DNA of 64,000 bases from Okapia johnstoni. Lineage: Eukaryota; Chordata; Mammalia; Artiodactyla; Giraffidae. The notes under the pieces are model-generated. The model had not been told where the DNA came from, made no database searches, and saw only the letters and a program-made list of their open reading frames with translations. The DNA lies in assembly GCA_024291935.2 (NCBI GenBank), contig CM044306.1, forward strand, positions 9,064,001-9,128,000. The letters are read 5' to 3'. A program made the position numbers and the translations under genes. Shown here one piece after another: positions 59,001-64,000 of the stretch (positions are counted from its first letter, which is position 1; every line of letters starts with the position of its first letter).

Positions 59001-62000
59001 GTTCTTGATGCGGGAGAGCTTCTCCTGGGCCTCGGCCAGCTCGGCGTTGGCCTCCTCCAGGGCCTGCCTCTTGGGGGCCACGTCGCAGTAGACCTCGTAG
59101 AACCGGACGATGTTGATGCACCAGGAGCACAGGCCCGCGGCAGCCGTGGACTTGGAGCGGATGAACTCGGGGTCGAAGGTCGGGTTGCCTTGGTAGGGCC
59201 TGGGGAGCGAGCGACAGTGGGCTGGGGACGCAGGCTCCTGTCACCCTGCACCTGCCTCCAGCTCCGCCTCTGTTTGCAACTCCGGTGCCCATTACGAGCC
59301 ATAGGAGGAGCAGCACATTTAACTTACTATCTTCTGGTGTCTTAATGATTACAGAAAGAAGAAAAGACCGAAACTCAGAATTCTGGCTTCTGGAGTGGAA
59401 TTAAGGGTATGAAAGGGAAAAAAGTGAAAGTCGTTCAGTCGTGTCTGACTCTTTGGGACCCCATGGACTATACAGTCCATGGAATTCTCCAGGCCAGAAT
59501 ACTGGAGTTGGGTAGCCTTTCCCTTCCCAACCCAAGGACTGAACCCAGGTCTCCCGCACTGCGGCAGATTCTTCACCAGCTGAGCCACAAGGGAAGCCCA
59601 AGAATACTGGAGTGGGTAGCCTATCCCTTCTCCAGTGGATCTTTCCAACCTAGGAATTGAACCAGGGTCTCTTGCATTGGAGGCAGATTCTTTACCAACT
59701 GAGCTATCAGGGAAGCCTATGAAAGGGAAAGGAAGTAGTGATTTCAAGTCCTCTGTTCTATAGGATGGAAGAAATCCTTCTTTTTTTCTCTTAAATCCTC
59801 TCTGTTCCTGCTGCTTTCTGCAGCTGGTCTCACTTTCATTCTGCAACCACTCCAGCCCTCAGCAAGAAAACTGGTGTTCGGGGTTGGCAACTTGCCCAGT
59901 TTTATGCTGACAGGAAGTGTTAGAATCAGTGCCCAGTTTTCCAGCATCACCAGTAAGGCTAAGGCTCCACAGGTGAGACTTCAAAGAGCTGATGTTACAG
60001 GTGTTATCTTACAAAAGTGATGAGGAGCAATGCCTGAAGATGCAGTTAAGAAGCTCCAGAAACTAGTGTTTTTAAAATAATGGCGACATTATTGAGCGTT
60101 AACGGACTGAGCTGTCTGCAGAAGGAGTTCTGAATGGATGATTCAAAATTGTAATTGAAGTGTGATTTGAGTTTAGGTGGGAAACACAGCCCATCATCTC
60201 CTCTATCTTGCATTTTTTACACTCTGTTTAGGCAGTAGGTCCGCATCTGTTAAGCACACTCCAGACAGCACGGGGAGGGGGGAGTTGCAAAGTTTGCTGG
60301 GTGATAAAGAGAAGACATTTATCATGGCACTATTTGTGATGGCAGAAACAGAGACAGCCTAGACCCTCAACAGCACAGGTATAGTTAAGTAAATGACAAT
60401 TCATCTGTGGTTAAAAAAAAAAAGTGAAACAGATCAAGCGTTTTGACAAGATAGGGAAAAGATTTTTTCTCCTGCAATGTTAAGTAAAAAATAAAAAGCA
60501 GAACAGATAATTGCATATATACAGTATTCTTTCAACTACCAGGGGGAAAATCTTTAGAAAAAAGACTGAAAGGAAACACACCAAATGTTGACACAGACCA
60601 CTTCCTGGAGGTGAGTCTCTTAAGTGTTTTTCATAAACTTTACACTAGTCCTTAGTCATCAAGTGTTTTTCAGCTGTCCAGCTCTCTTCTGATACAGATG
60701 GAACTGAGAGGTTGAGGCCTCACCTGGGCTCACTGGGGTCATGGGAGGGCCTCCCTGTCTCGCTTGGGGTCAGGTCAGCTTGGCCCTGAAATTGGGTTGC
60801 CAGGGGATGGCCAGGCAAAGAGTGCTCACAAGTGTGTGCGCTAAGTCACTTCAGTTATGTCCGACTCTTTGTGACCCCACGGACTGTCCCCCACCAAGCT
60901 CCTCTGTCCATGGGATTCTCCAGGCAAGACTACTGGAGTGGACTGCCATGCCCTGGATCGAACCCACATCTTTTACGTCTCCTGCATTGGCAGGTGAGCT
61001 CTTTACCACTAGCGCCACCTGGGAAGCCTGCTCATAAGTGCTGTGCTCACCAATGCTAGTGTTACTGGATTTATGGGGCAAGATTTGGAAGTGCCCACTC
61101 TATACACCCTTTCCAAGTCCCACCTTGAGACGGACTAGGACCTGGGGCCCTTTGCTGCAGTGGCTGCACCTGGACAAATGTCTCATTGAGCAACAAATGC
61201 AAAGAAACTGTAAGGGACTAAAAATAACTACATGCATACACAGCTGGGATAAATTATGAACAAGATACAAAAAGGCTAAAACTCACTGCTACTTCTAAAG
61301 TGCCAGGAGCAAAAGCAGGGTCCTGTGCATGATCCCTGCACGCAGCACCACCAAGGGGGTGGGCAGACCACCCCTCCGACCACACCTTCCGGTCCACCCC
61401 TACCCTCACCCAAGAAGCCAGATTGACCAAGGTTAGGGAGACGAAGTGTGATGAGGCTCCCCTTGAGCTGGGGTCACGTTTCACCTTGATGCCCTGGTAG
61501 CTCAGGTACAGGTAGATGCACCCAGACTCTTGCCTGCTGGCTTTGGGGTCCTGCCTTGCTCTGTGCTACCCAAGACCCTGCCCTGCCCCCAGCAAGCACA
61601 GGCTTCCCTTGGGACCATGTGGTGCGGGGCCAGGGACAGGCAGGAGAAGGTTCGAGACCACACAGGGCCTGGACATGACGTGCTCCCGACAGGCTGAGAC
61701 CTGGGTGGATCCCATGGGGGCAGCCAAGCCCCAGCTCACTTGAATGCTTTCAGGCAGGCCTCGGGGATGTGCTCCTTGTCGAACTTTTTCAAGGAGTCCA
61801 GGAAGGTGTCCACTTTGCCCATCATGATTTTTGCAGCTTTCCAGCTCTTGTCCTTGGGGATCTTGCCCCCGGGTGCGGTCAGAATCATCACAGCGGCTGT
61901 GACGTTGACCACAGCATCCGGTGGGGACCCGAAGGACTTCAGCTCTGTCAGGTTGTTCTGCAGAGACAGATGGACCTGAGTGGGGATTTAGCCCCGAGCA

Positions 62001-63869
62001 GGACCAGGAGGTCTCCAGTGACAACCCCATGGCATCTCCTTTCAGCCCAGGGGTCCCAGTCCCTGATTCTTCCTCCTCCTCCTGCCCTCACCTTGTTCAG
62101 GGTGTCAAGGGCCTCTTGCGCGGCCAGCAGGGCTGGCTCTGCCTTGGCCAGGTCCGTTTCACAGGCCTTTTGTTTCTCGGTGACATTCTGGAAGGAAGCC
62201 AGACGGGAAAGATGGATGCTGGGGTCCATGTGGATGTCGTGTGTGAAGGGGGACCCTGAAGCGGGTCAAGGAGGGGTGCTCCCCTTCTCTGTCACTCTCT
62301 GGGTCACTGTCTGGAGCCCGCCTTCCTACACTCCAATGCCTGCTGCCTCCTTTGCCCCAAAACACTCAGGCCAGAAGGCGCTGGGCATCAGCTGACTTGG
62401 GATTCAGGAAGGGGAACGGTGCCTTCTCTTGGCTCCAGCTTCCAGGCCCAGAGGAGAAACCTGGAGCCATGCAGGCCCATCCCCCAGGGCTTTGAGGCCT
62501 CCTCTCTTGGTGCCATTGTGTAATCCCTCCAGACTGGACTGGCTTCAGAGGTGCAGGCCATCCTCCCCTTAAAGTGAGAATGCCCTCATTCACGCATCCA
62601 TTCACTCACTCACGCATGAATGCATTCACTCATTGGGTCCAAAAGAACCCCTCTGAGCCTCCAGGCACCAGAGAGATCAGGAGAAGCTTTCTATCGATCA
62701 ATCAGGACCCGAGTGACAGCAAAGGGAGACGAAGGCTGTTGGGGGCTGGGAGCTGTGCTGGGCATGGGGGAGGGCGGACAGAAAGAAGAGGGTCCCTCTG
62801 CAAAGAACCTCCCGGAGAAGCCCACCCTGTGTCTGACTTCAGGGAACAGGGCGTGGAAGGCGCTGACTCGGCTGGGGGTGCTAAGAGCAGCCCCCAGTGC
62901 TGCCTCCCTGGAGTACGCCTGGGCGGGCCCTTTCGGGATCAGGGGTTGGAGAAGGCCGGGTGCCCAGACGTTAAGCTGCATGTGAGTATTGAACGGCAGG
63001 TCCCAGGGTTCAGGATGCATGTTTGGGCTCTGGCACGGATCCTGGCTATATCACTTGCTAATTTTGAGACATCAGGCACATTGCCGGCTACCCTAACAGG
63101 GCTGTGGTCTTGCAGCTGACCATGAGGGATGGAGGGGAGCTCCTGGGACCTTCTCTCATTCTAGCGCTGGTGGGAAGGACTCAGGCTTCCCCCTCCTGTA
63201 GGCGGTGGGAGGAAGCTGACTCAGGCCCTCTCAAGAGACAGCAGACAATTACTGAGGCTCTTAATTTAGGCCCTCAGGCAGAGGCATGACTGATGACGCA
63301 AAGGGCACGGAGACAGGGGCGATGGGAAATCAGCCCGACCACAGGGACCTTCAGCGTGGAGCCCACCAGAGTCGGGGCACTGGAACCTCTGTGGGCTCCC
63401 GCTGTAGGAAGTCTGAGGCCCAGGGCTACGAGGCCGTCTTCTCAAGCCTTGATGTGCTCACATGAGCCTGTCTCTCAGATGCAGACCTGGTTCAGCAGAA
63501 CCGGGATCTGGGAACCTGCATTTCTTACCAGCTCAGGAGATGCCTCTGCAGGGGCCTGGAAGGGCAGCTTTCTGCTGAGCCGGGGGCCCTGCGTTTGGGG
63601 GAGATGCCCTCCCTGTGGGGGTCCTGCTGGGTTGCTGGGGCCCGCAGGGAGATACTGGCCACTCGGGGAAGGTGCCCGGCCAAGCGGAGCTGCCTACCGC
63701 CTACCTTGTTGATGACCTCCACCTTGATCTCCTCCTCGTCAGCAATGGCTTTCTCCTTGCTGACTTTCTCGGTCTCCACACCCACCACGTGGATCAGCTT
63801 GTCCGCGTTCTCATTTTTTTGCTTGAGCTCTGCCTCCTGAACCGCCAGCTTGGCTTTTAAATCATCCAC
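37797..63869 (-). CDS. DNAH17: DNAH17, axonemal dynein heavy chain 17, C-terminal third (24 exons; 5' part outside the window; one frameshift)
   Basis: Outer dynein arm heavy chain of the sperm flagellum, a microtubule motor ATPase; human loss causes flagellar defects and male infertility. The 24 exons join to about 1404 residues of a protein of about 4,460. In window numbering, residues 1-90 are stalk coiled coil 1. About 90-200 is the microtubule-binding tip ([30 protein letters not shown]). About 205-300 is stalk coiled coil 2, leading into AAA5 ([37 protein letters not shown]). The AAA6 region includes [20 protein letters not shown] and [16 protein letters not shown]. The C-terminal domain ends in [12 protein letters not shown]. 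All exon phases fit except the exon at 57647-57838, which is one base short. DNAH17 was chosen over its close paralogue DNAH9 because the sequence matches remembered human DNAH17 very closely and because of PGS1 synteny. Confidence 0.96.
38939..39164 (-). CDS. DNAH17: DNAH17 exon, C-terminal domain
   Basis: Encodes [40 protein letters not shown] and [20 protein letters not shown], ending YVYGLFME plus G (phase 1). [14 protein letters not shown] is a hallmark of dynein C-termini. Donor GAAG|GTAGCT. Confidence 0.97.
39627..39770 (-). CDS. DNAH17: DNAH17 exon, C-terminal domain
   Basis: 48 codons: [40 protein letters not shown] and ADLLLRIR. Acceptor gtcccccag, donor AGG|GTAAGG. Confidence 0.96.
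39982..40164 (-). CDS. DNAH17: DNAH17 exon, C-terminal domain
   Basis: 61 codons: [40 protein letters not shown] and [20 protein letters not shown] then K. Acceptor ggcttccag, donor AAG|GTCAGA. Confidence 0.96.
40812..40994 (-). CDS. DNAH17: DNAH17 exon, C-terminal region
   Basis: 61 codons: [40 protein letters not shown], then [12 protein letters not shown]. Acceptor tccctgcag, donor AAG|GTGGGT. Confidence 0.95.
41355..41534 (-). CDS. DNAH17: DNAH17 exon, C-terminal region
   Basis: 60 codons: [40 protein letters not shown] and [20 protein letters not shown]. The acceptor ends in AAG (ccccccgaag). Donor AAG|GTGAGG. Confidence 0.96.
41535..44948 (-). other. DNAH17 intron (3.4 kb)
   Basis: Only the SINE at 42817-42942 is recognised. 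Other open frames are incidental. Confidence 0.7.
42817..42942 (-). mobile_element. tRNA-derived SINE with target site duplication
   Basis: ctttttttggggtgggggtc ... accaggaatcaagcccagat ... ctccagggaagtccc. It is flanked by an exact 11-bp direct repeat aagaacttgtt (42806-42816 and 42943-42953), so the insertion boundaries are clear. Confidence 0.88.
44949..45140 (-). CDS. DNAH17: DNAH17 exon, AAA lid and C-terminal region
   Basis: 64 codons: [60 protein letters not shown] and [21 protein letters not shown] is strongly conserved among axonemal dyneins. Donor AAG|GTAAGG. Confidence 0.96.
45853..46080 (-). CDS. DNAH17: DNAH17 exon, end of AAA6
   Basis: 76 codons: [60 protein letters not shown], ending [11 protein letters not shown]. 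Acceptor ttggccgcag, donor CAG|GTAGGG. Confidence 0.96.
46375..47150 (+). mobile_element. LINE-1 3' end fragment (sense on +, antisense to DNAH17)
   Basis: gatccagcaatcccaattct, tgtgttcaaagaagcattat, aacaacatggctagtcctag and taccatatgatttcacttac are classical L1 3' UTR text. An internal TATATGTGTG/CACACA microsatellite is at 46785-46813. Confidence 0.85.
47630..47757 (-). CDS. DNAH17: DNAH17 exon, AAA6 region
   Basis: Encodes [20 protein letters not shown], then [20 protein letters not shown] and Q. It begins in phase 1, so its first two bases complete a Gly codon. The donor CAG|GTGTGG is weak. Confidence 0.95.
47895..48162 (-). mobile_element. Old LINE-1 fragment interrupted by a younger L1
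   Basis: attcacaacgttgtgcaact ... ttccaggacattttcatctt ... ggaccactaatctgccttct ... tctatggatttgacttttca is typical antisense L1M 3' text. It stops where the ruminant L1 begins. Confidence 0.6.
48163..48497 (-). mobile_element. Ruminant LINE-1 3' end (L1_BT type)
   Basis: T-rich start, then tgaatcagccataggtatac, atatcccctccctcttgaac, ggctatctattttacatacg and gtgtccataagtctgttctc, the reverse complement of the ruminant L1 3' UTR. Confidence 0.82.
48794..48942 (-). CDS. DNAH17: DNAH17 exon, AAA6 region
   Basis: Completes Lys, then [40 protein letters not shown] and DPLKDVEAL plus G (phase 1). Donor CTGG|GTAAGT. Confidence 0.95.
48943..51538 (-). other. DNAH17 intron (2.6 kb), nothing recognised
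   Basis: No exon or confident repeat on either strand. Confidence 0.6.
51539..51732 (-). CDS. DNAH17: DNAH17 exon, AAA6 region
   Basis: Encodes [40 protein letters not shown] and [20 protein letters not shown] plus AA (phase 2). Donor AA|GTGAGC. Confidence 0.95.
52247..52369 (-). CDS. DNAH17: DNAH17 exon, AAA6 region
   Basis: 41 codons: [20 protein letters not shown] then [20 protein letters not shown] and K. The donor AAG|GTTGGT is weak at +3. The acceptor is preceded by a very C-rich tract on the coding strand. Confidence 0.95.
52816..52986 (-). CDS. DNAH17: DNAH17 exon, AAA6 region
   Basis: 57 codons: [40 protein letters not shown], ending [17 protein letters not shown]. Acceptor acacccccag, donor CAG|GTAACA. 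Confidence 0.95.
53217..53357 (-). CDS. DNAH17: DNAH17 exon, AAA5-AAA6 linker
   Basis: 47 codons: [20 protein letters not shown] then [20 protein letters not shown], ending IYQFSLK. The acceptor ends in AAG instead of CAG (gtttcaag). Donor AAG|GTGCGG. An L1 fragment starts about 40 bp upstream in the intron. Confidence 0.95.
53395..53822 (+). mobile_element. LINE-1 fragment close to a DNAH17 exon
   Basis: aaaccacaatgaggtgtcac, aagtcctggagagggtatgg, gtggaaatgtaagttggtgc, ccatatgatccagcaatcct, aaatgtccatcaacagatga. L1 3' text in sense on +. It starts about 40 bp upstream of the exon at 53217-53357, in transcription order. Confidence 0.88.
53979..54143 (-). CDS. DNAH17: DNAH17 exon, AAA5-AAA6 linker
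   Basis: 55 codons: [40 protein letters not shown], ending TASEIEEK. Acceptor ctcttgcag, donor AAG|GTAAGA. Confidence 0.95.
54657..54861 (-). CDS. DNAH17: DNAH17 exon, AAA5 region
   Basis: Encodes [40 protein letters not shown] and [20 protein letters not shown], ending PDLEQLK. Acceptor cgaccacag, donor AAG|GTGTGA. Confidence 0.95.
55087..55257 (+). mobile_element. tRNA-derived SINE (CHR/Bov-t type)
   Basis: gggactccctggtggtccag ... ggtttgatccctggtcgggg ... gatgcagccaaaacaacaaa with an A-rich tail. Confidence 0.88.
55880..56085 (+). mobile_element. Old LINE-1 3' end fragment
   Basis: gaatgtggcagatccacaga, atggaatattattcagcggt, tgccactgaattggttactt and ggttaattttacgttatatg are standard L1M 3' UTR phrases. 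Confidence 0.72.
56381..56503 (-). CDS. DNAH17: DNAH17 exon, AAA5 region
   Basis: Completes a Ser codon, then [20 protein letters not shown] and [20 protein letters not shown] plus AA (phase 2). Acceptor tgcccacag, donor AA|GTGAGT. Confidence 0.95.
57141..57376 (-). CDS. DNAH17: DNAH17 exon, AAA5 region
   Basis: Encodes [40 protein letters not shown] and [20 protein letters not shown], ending QK plus AG (phase 2). Donor AG|GTGTGC. Confidence 0.95.
57377..57646 (-). other. Short DNAH17 intron (270 bp)
   Basis: Intron between the frameshifted exon and the next one. Normal GTAAGA donor and AG acceptor. Confidence 0.85.
57647..57838 (-). CDS. DNAH17: DNAH17 exon entering AAA5, carrying a one-base frameshift
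   Basis: The first half reads [20 protein letters not shown] then SQ. The second half, in the +1-shifted frame, reads [20 protein letters not shown], then [20 protein letters not shown] and LK. The flanking exon phases demand a length of 3n+1 (193), but the exon is 192 nt. The lost base lies in or next to the C run at 57769-57772 (G run on the coding strand). Read as given, the frame hits TGA near 57742-57744. Splice sites look normal (acceptor ctacctcag, donor AAG|GTAAGA), so this is an in-exon deletion, not a mis-called boundary. Confidence 0.93.
58639..58754 (-). CDS. DNAH17: DNAH17 exon, stalk coiled coil 2
   Basis: Encodes [20 protein letters not shown] then [18 protein letters not shown] plus AG of an Arg codon (phase 2). 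Acceptor tttttccag, donor AG|GTACCT. Confidence 0.95.
58992..59199 (-). CDS. DNAH17: DNAH17 exon, microtubule-binding domain and start of coiled coil 2
   Basis: The first base completes Lys, then [40 protein letters not shown] and [20 protein letters not shown]. Acceptor ctccccag, donor GCC|GTGAGT. Confidence 0.95.
59421..59717 (-). mobile_element. BOV-A2 SINE with perfect 13-bp target site duplication
   Basis: Two Bov-A-like units in reverse orientation: agtcgtgtctgactctttgg ... gactgaacccaggtctcccg, then aatactggagtgggtagcct ... attgaaccagggtctcttgc, ending atcagggaagcc. The direct repeat tatgaaagggaaa flanks it at 59408-59420 and 59718-59730. Confidence 0.93.
60300..60560 (+). mobile_element. 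Old LINE-1-like remnant
   Basis: tgatggcagaaacagagaca, gttaagtaaatgacaattca, then an A run and atgttaagtaaaaaataaaa. Resembles an old L1 3' end; strongly decayed. Confidence 0.4.
60835..61028 (-). mobile_element. Bov-tA SINE with near-perfect target site duplication
   Basis: gtccgactctttgtgacccc ... ggatcgaacccacatctttt ... ccacctgggaagcc. Flanks are tgctcacaagtg (60823-60834) and tgctcataagtg (61029-61040), 11 of 12 identical. Confidence 0.93.
61740..61957 (-). CDS. DNAH17: DNAH17 exon, microtubule-binding domain entry
   Basis: Encodes [20 protein letters not shown], then [20 protein letters not shown], ending [10 protein letters not shown] plus AA (phase 2). The [10 protein letters not shown] segment is the conserved first helix of the dynein microtubule-binding domain. 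Donor AA|GTGAGC. Confidence 0.95.
62092..62187 (-). CDS. DNAH17: DNAH17 exon, stalk coiled coil 1 end
   Basis: 32 codons: [20 protein letters not shown] then [12 protein letters not shown]. Acceptor tccttccag, donor AAG|GTGAGG. Confidence 0.95.
62188..63704 (-). other. DNAH17 intron (1.5 kb)
   Basis: A weak MIR-like stretch near 63010-63090 (ggctctggcacggatcctgg, tatatcacttgctaattttg). Otherwise nothing recognised. Confidence 0.5.
63705..63869 (-). CDS. DNAH17: DNAH17 exon, stalk coiled coil 1
   Basis: 55 codons in phase 0: [20 protein letters not shown], then [20 protein letters not shown], ending [11 protein letters not shown]. The charged heptad pattern is typical of the dynein stalk. 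Acceptor cgctccag, donor AAG|GTAGGC. It is the most 5' DNAH17 exon recognised in the window. Confidence 0.95.
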
Positions 63870-64000
63870 CTGGAGCGGGAGGGGAGGGAGATGGGCAGGC
63901 TGGGGTCCCGGCCAGGCCGGTGGCCACGTGGCCGAGTGGAGCACAGGCCTGCCAGTTGCTTATCACTCCCTGGGACGCATTTCTTAGTGCTTTTTCAGCT
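63870..64000 (-). other. DNAH17 intron running off the window end
   Basis: Intron sequence upstream of the first DNAH17 exon seen. The gene continues beyond 64000. Confidence 0.8.

Noticed and set aside
37797..63869. Alternative assignment of the dynein exons to DNAH9 or DNAH11
   Set aside because: Exon sequences match remembered DNAH17 closely, and the tail-to-tail PGS1 neighbour fits the DNAH17 locus.
1..64000. Undescribed defence, toxin or mobile system
   Set aside because: Both strands were read for gene clusters, phage or plasmid signatures; only PGS1, DNAH17 and common ruminant repeats could be supported.

Overview
The window is nuclear DNA from a ruminant, most likely a bovid. The host genes have mammalian exon-intron structure. 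The repeats are ruminant-specific: a BovB (RTE) LINE, Bov-tA and BOV-A2 SINEs, tRNA-derived SINEs of the CHR/Bov-t type, and a ruminant L1 3' end. The species cannot be fixed from the sequence alone. No bacterial, viral, CRISPR or plasmid feature was seen.

Two convergent protein-coding genes account for all recognised coding sequence. PGS1 lies on the + strand with its ATG at 3071 and its stop at 33403-33405. It encodes mitochondrial CDP-diacylglycerol-glycerol-3-phosphate 3-phosphatidyltransferase, the committed step towards phosphatidylglycerol and cardiolipin. Nine coding exons join in frame to 557 codons, and a CpG-rich promoter surrounds exon 1. DNAH17 lies on the - strand. Only its last 24 coding exons are present (63869 down to the stop at 37797-37799), giving about 1404 C-terminal residues of an axonemal dynein heavy chain of about 4,460 residues. 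These cover the microtubule-binding stalk, AAA5, AAA6 and the C-terminal domain. PGS1 and DNAH17 lie tail to tail, the same order as on human chromosome 17q25.3. Their jobs are unrelated (mitochondrial lipid synthesis versus sperm flagellar motility).

Layout: 1-2,900 is intergenic and filled mainly by a tRNA-type SINE and a 5'-truncated BovB LINE. 2,880-3,420 is the CpG island, promoter and exon 1 of PGS1. 3,217-33,285 holds the PGS1 introns with scattered SINEs, a minisatellite and microsatellites. 33,406-37,796 lies between the two stop codons and holds the presumed 3' UTRs plus LINE and SINE remnants. 37,797-64,000 is DNAH17 with L1, SINE and BOV-A2 insertions in its introns.

The points most worth a second look are: (1) a one-base deficit in a C run inside a DNAH17 exon (57769-57772), which breaks the reading frame and is either an assembly error or a null allele; (2) an old tandem duplication of the PGS1 exon 6 donor splice site, leaving a second donor-like site 88 bp downstream; (3) a minisatellite of repeated 3'-splice-site-like units just before PGS1 exon 8. 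I did not find a previously undescribed biological system; this is an ordinary two-gene mammalian locus.
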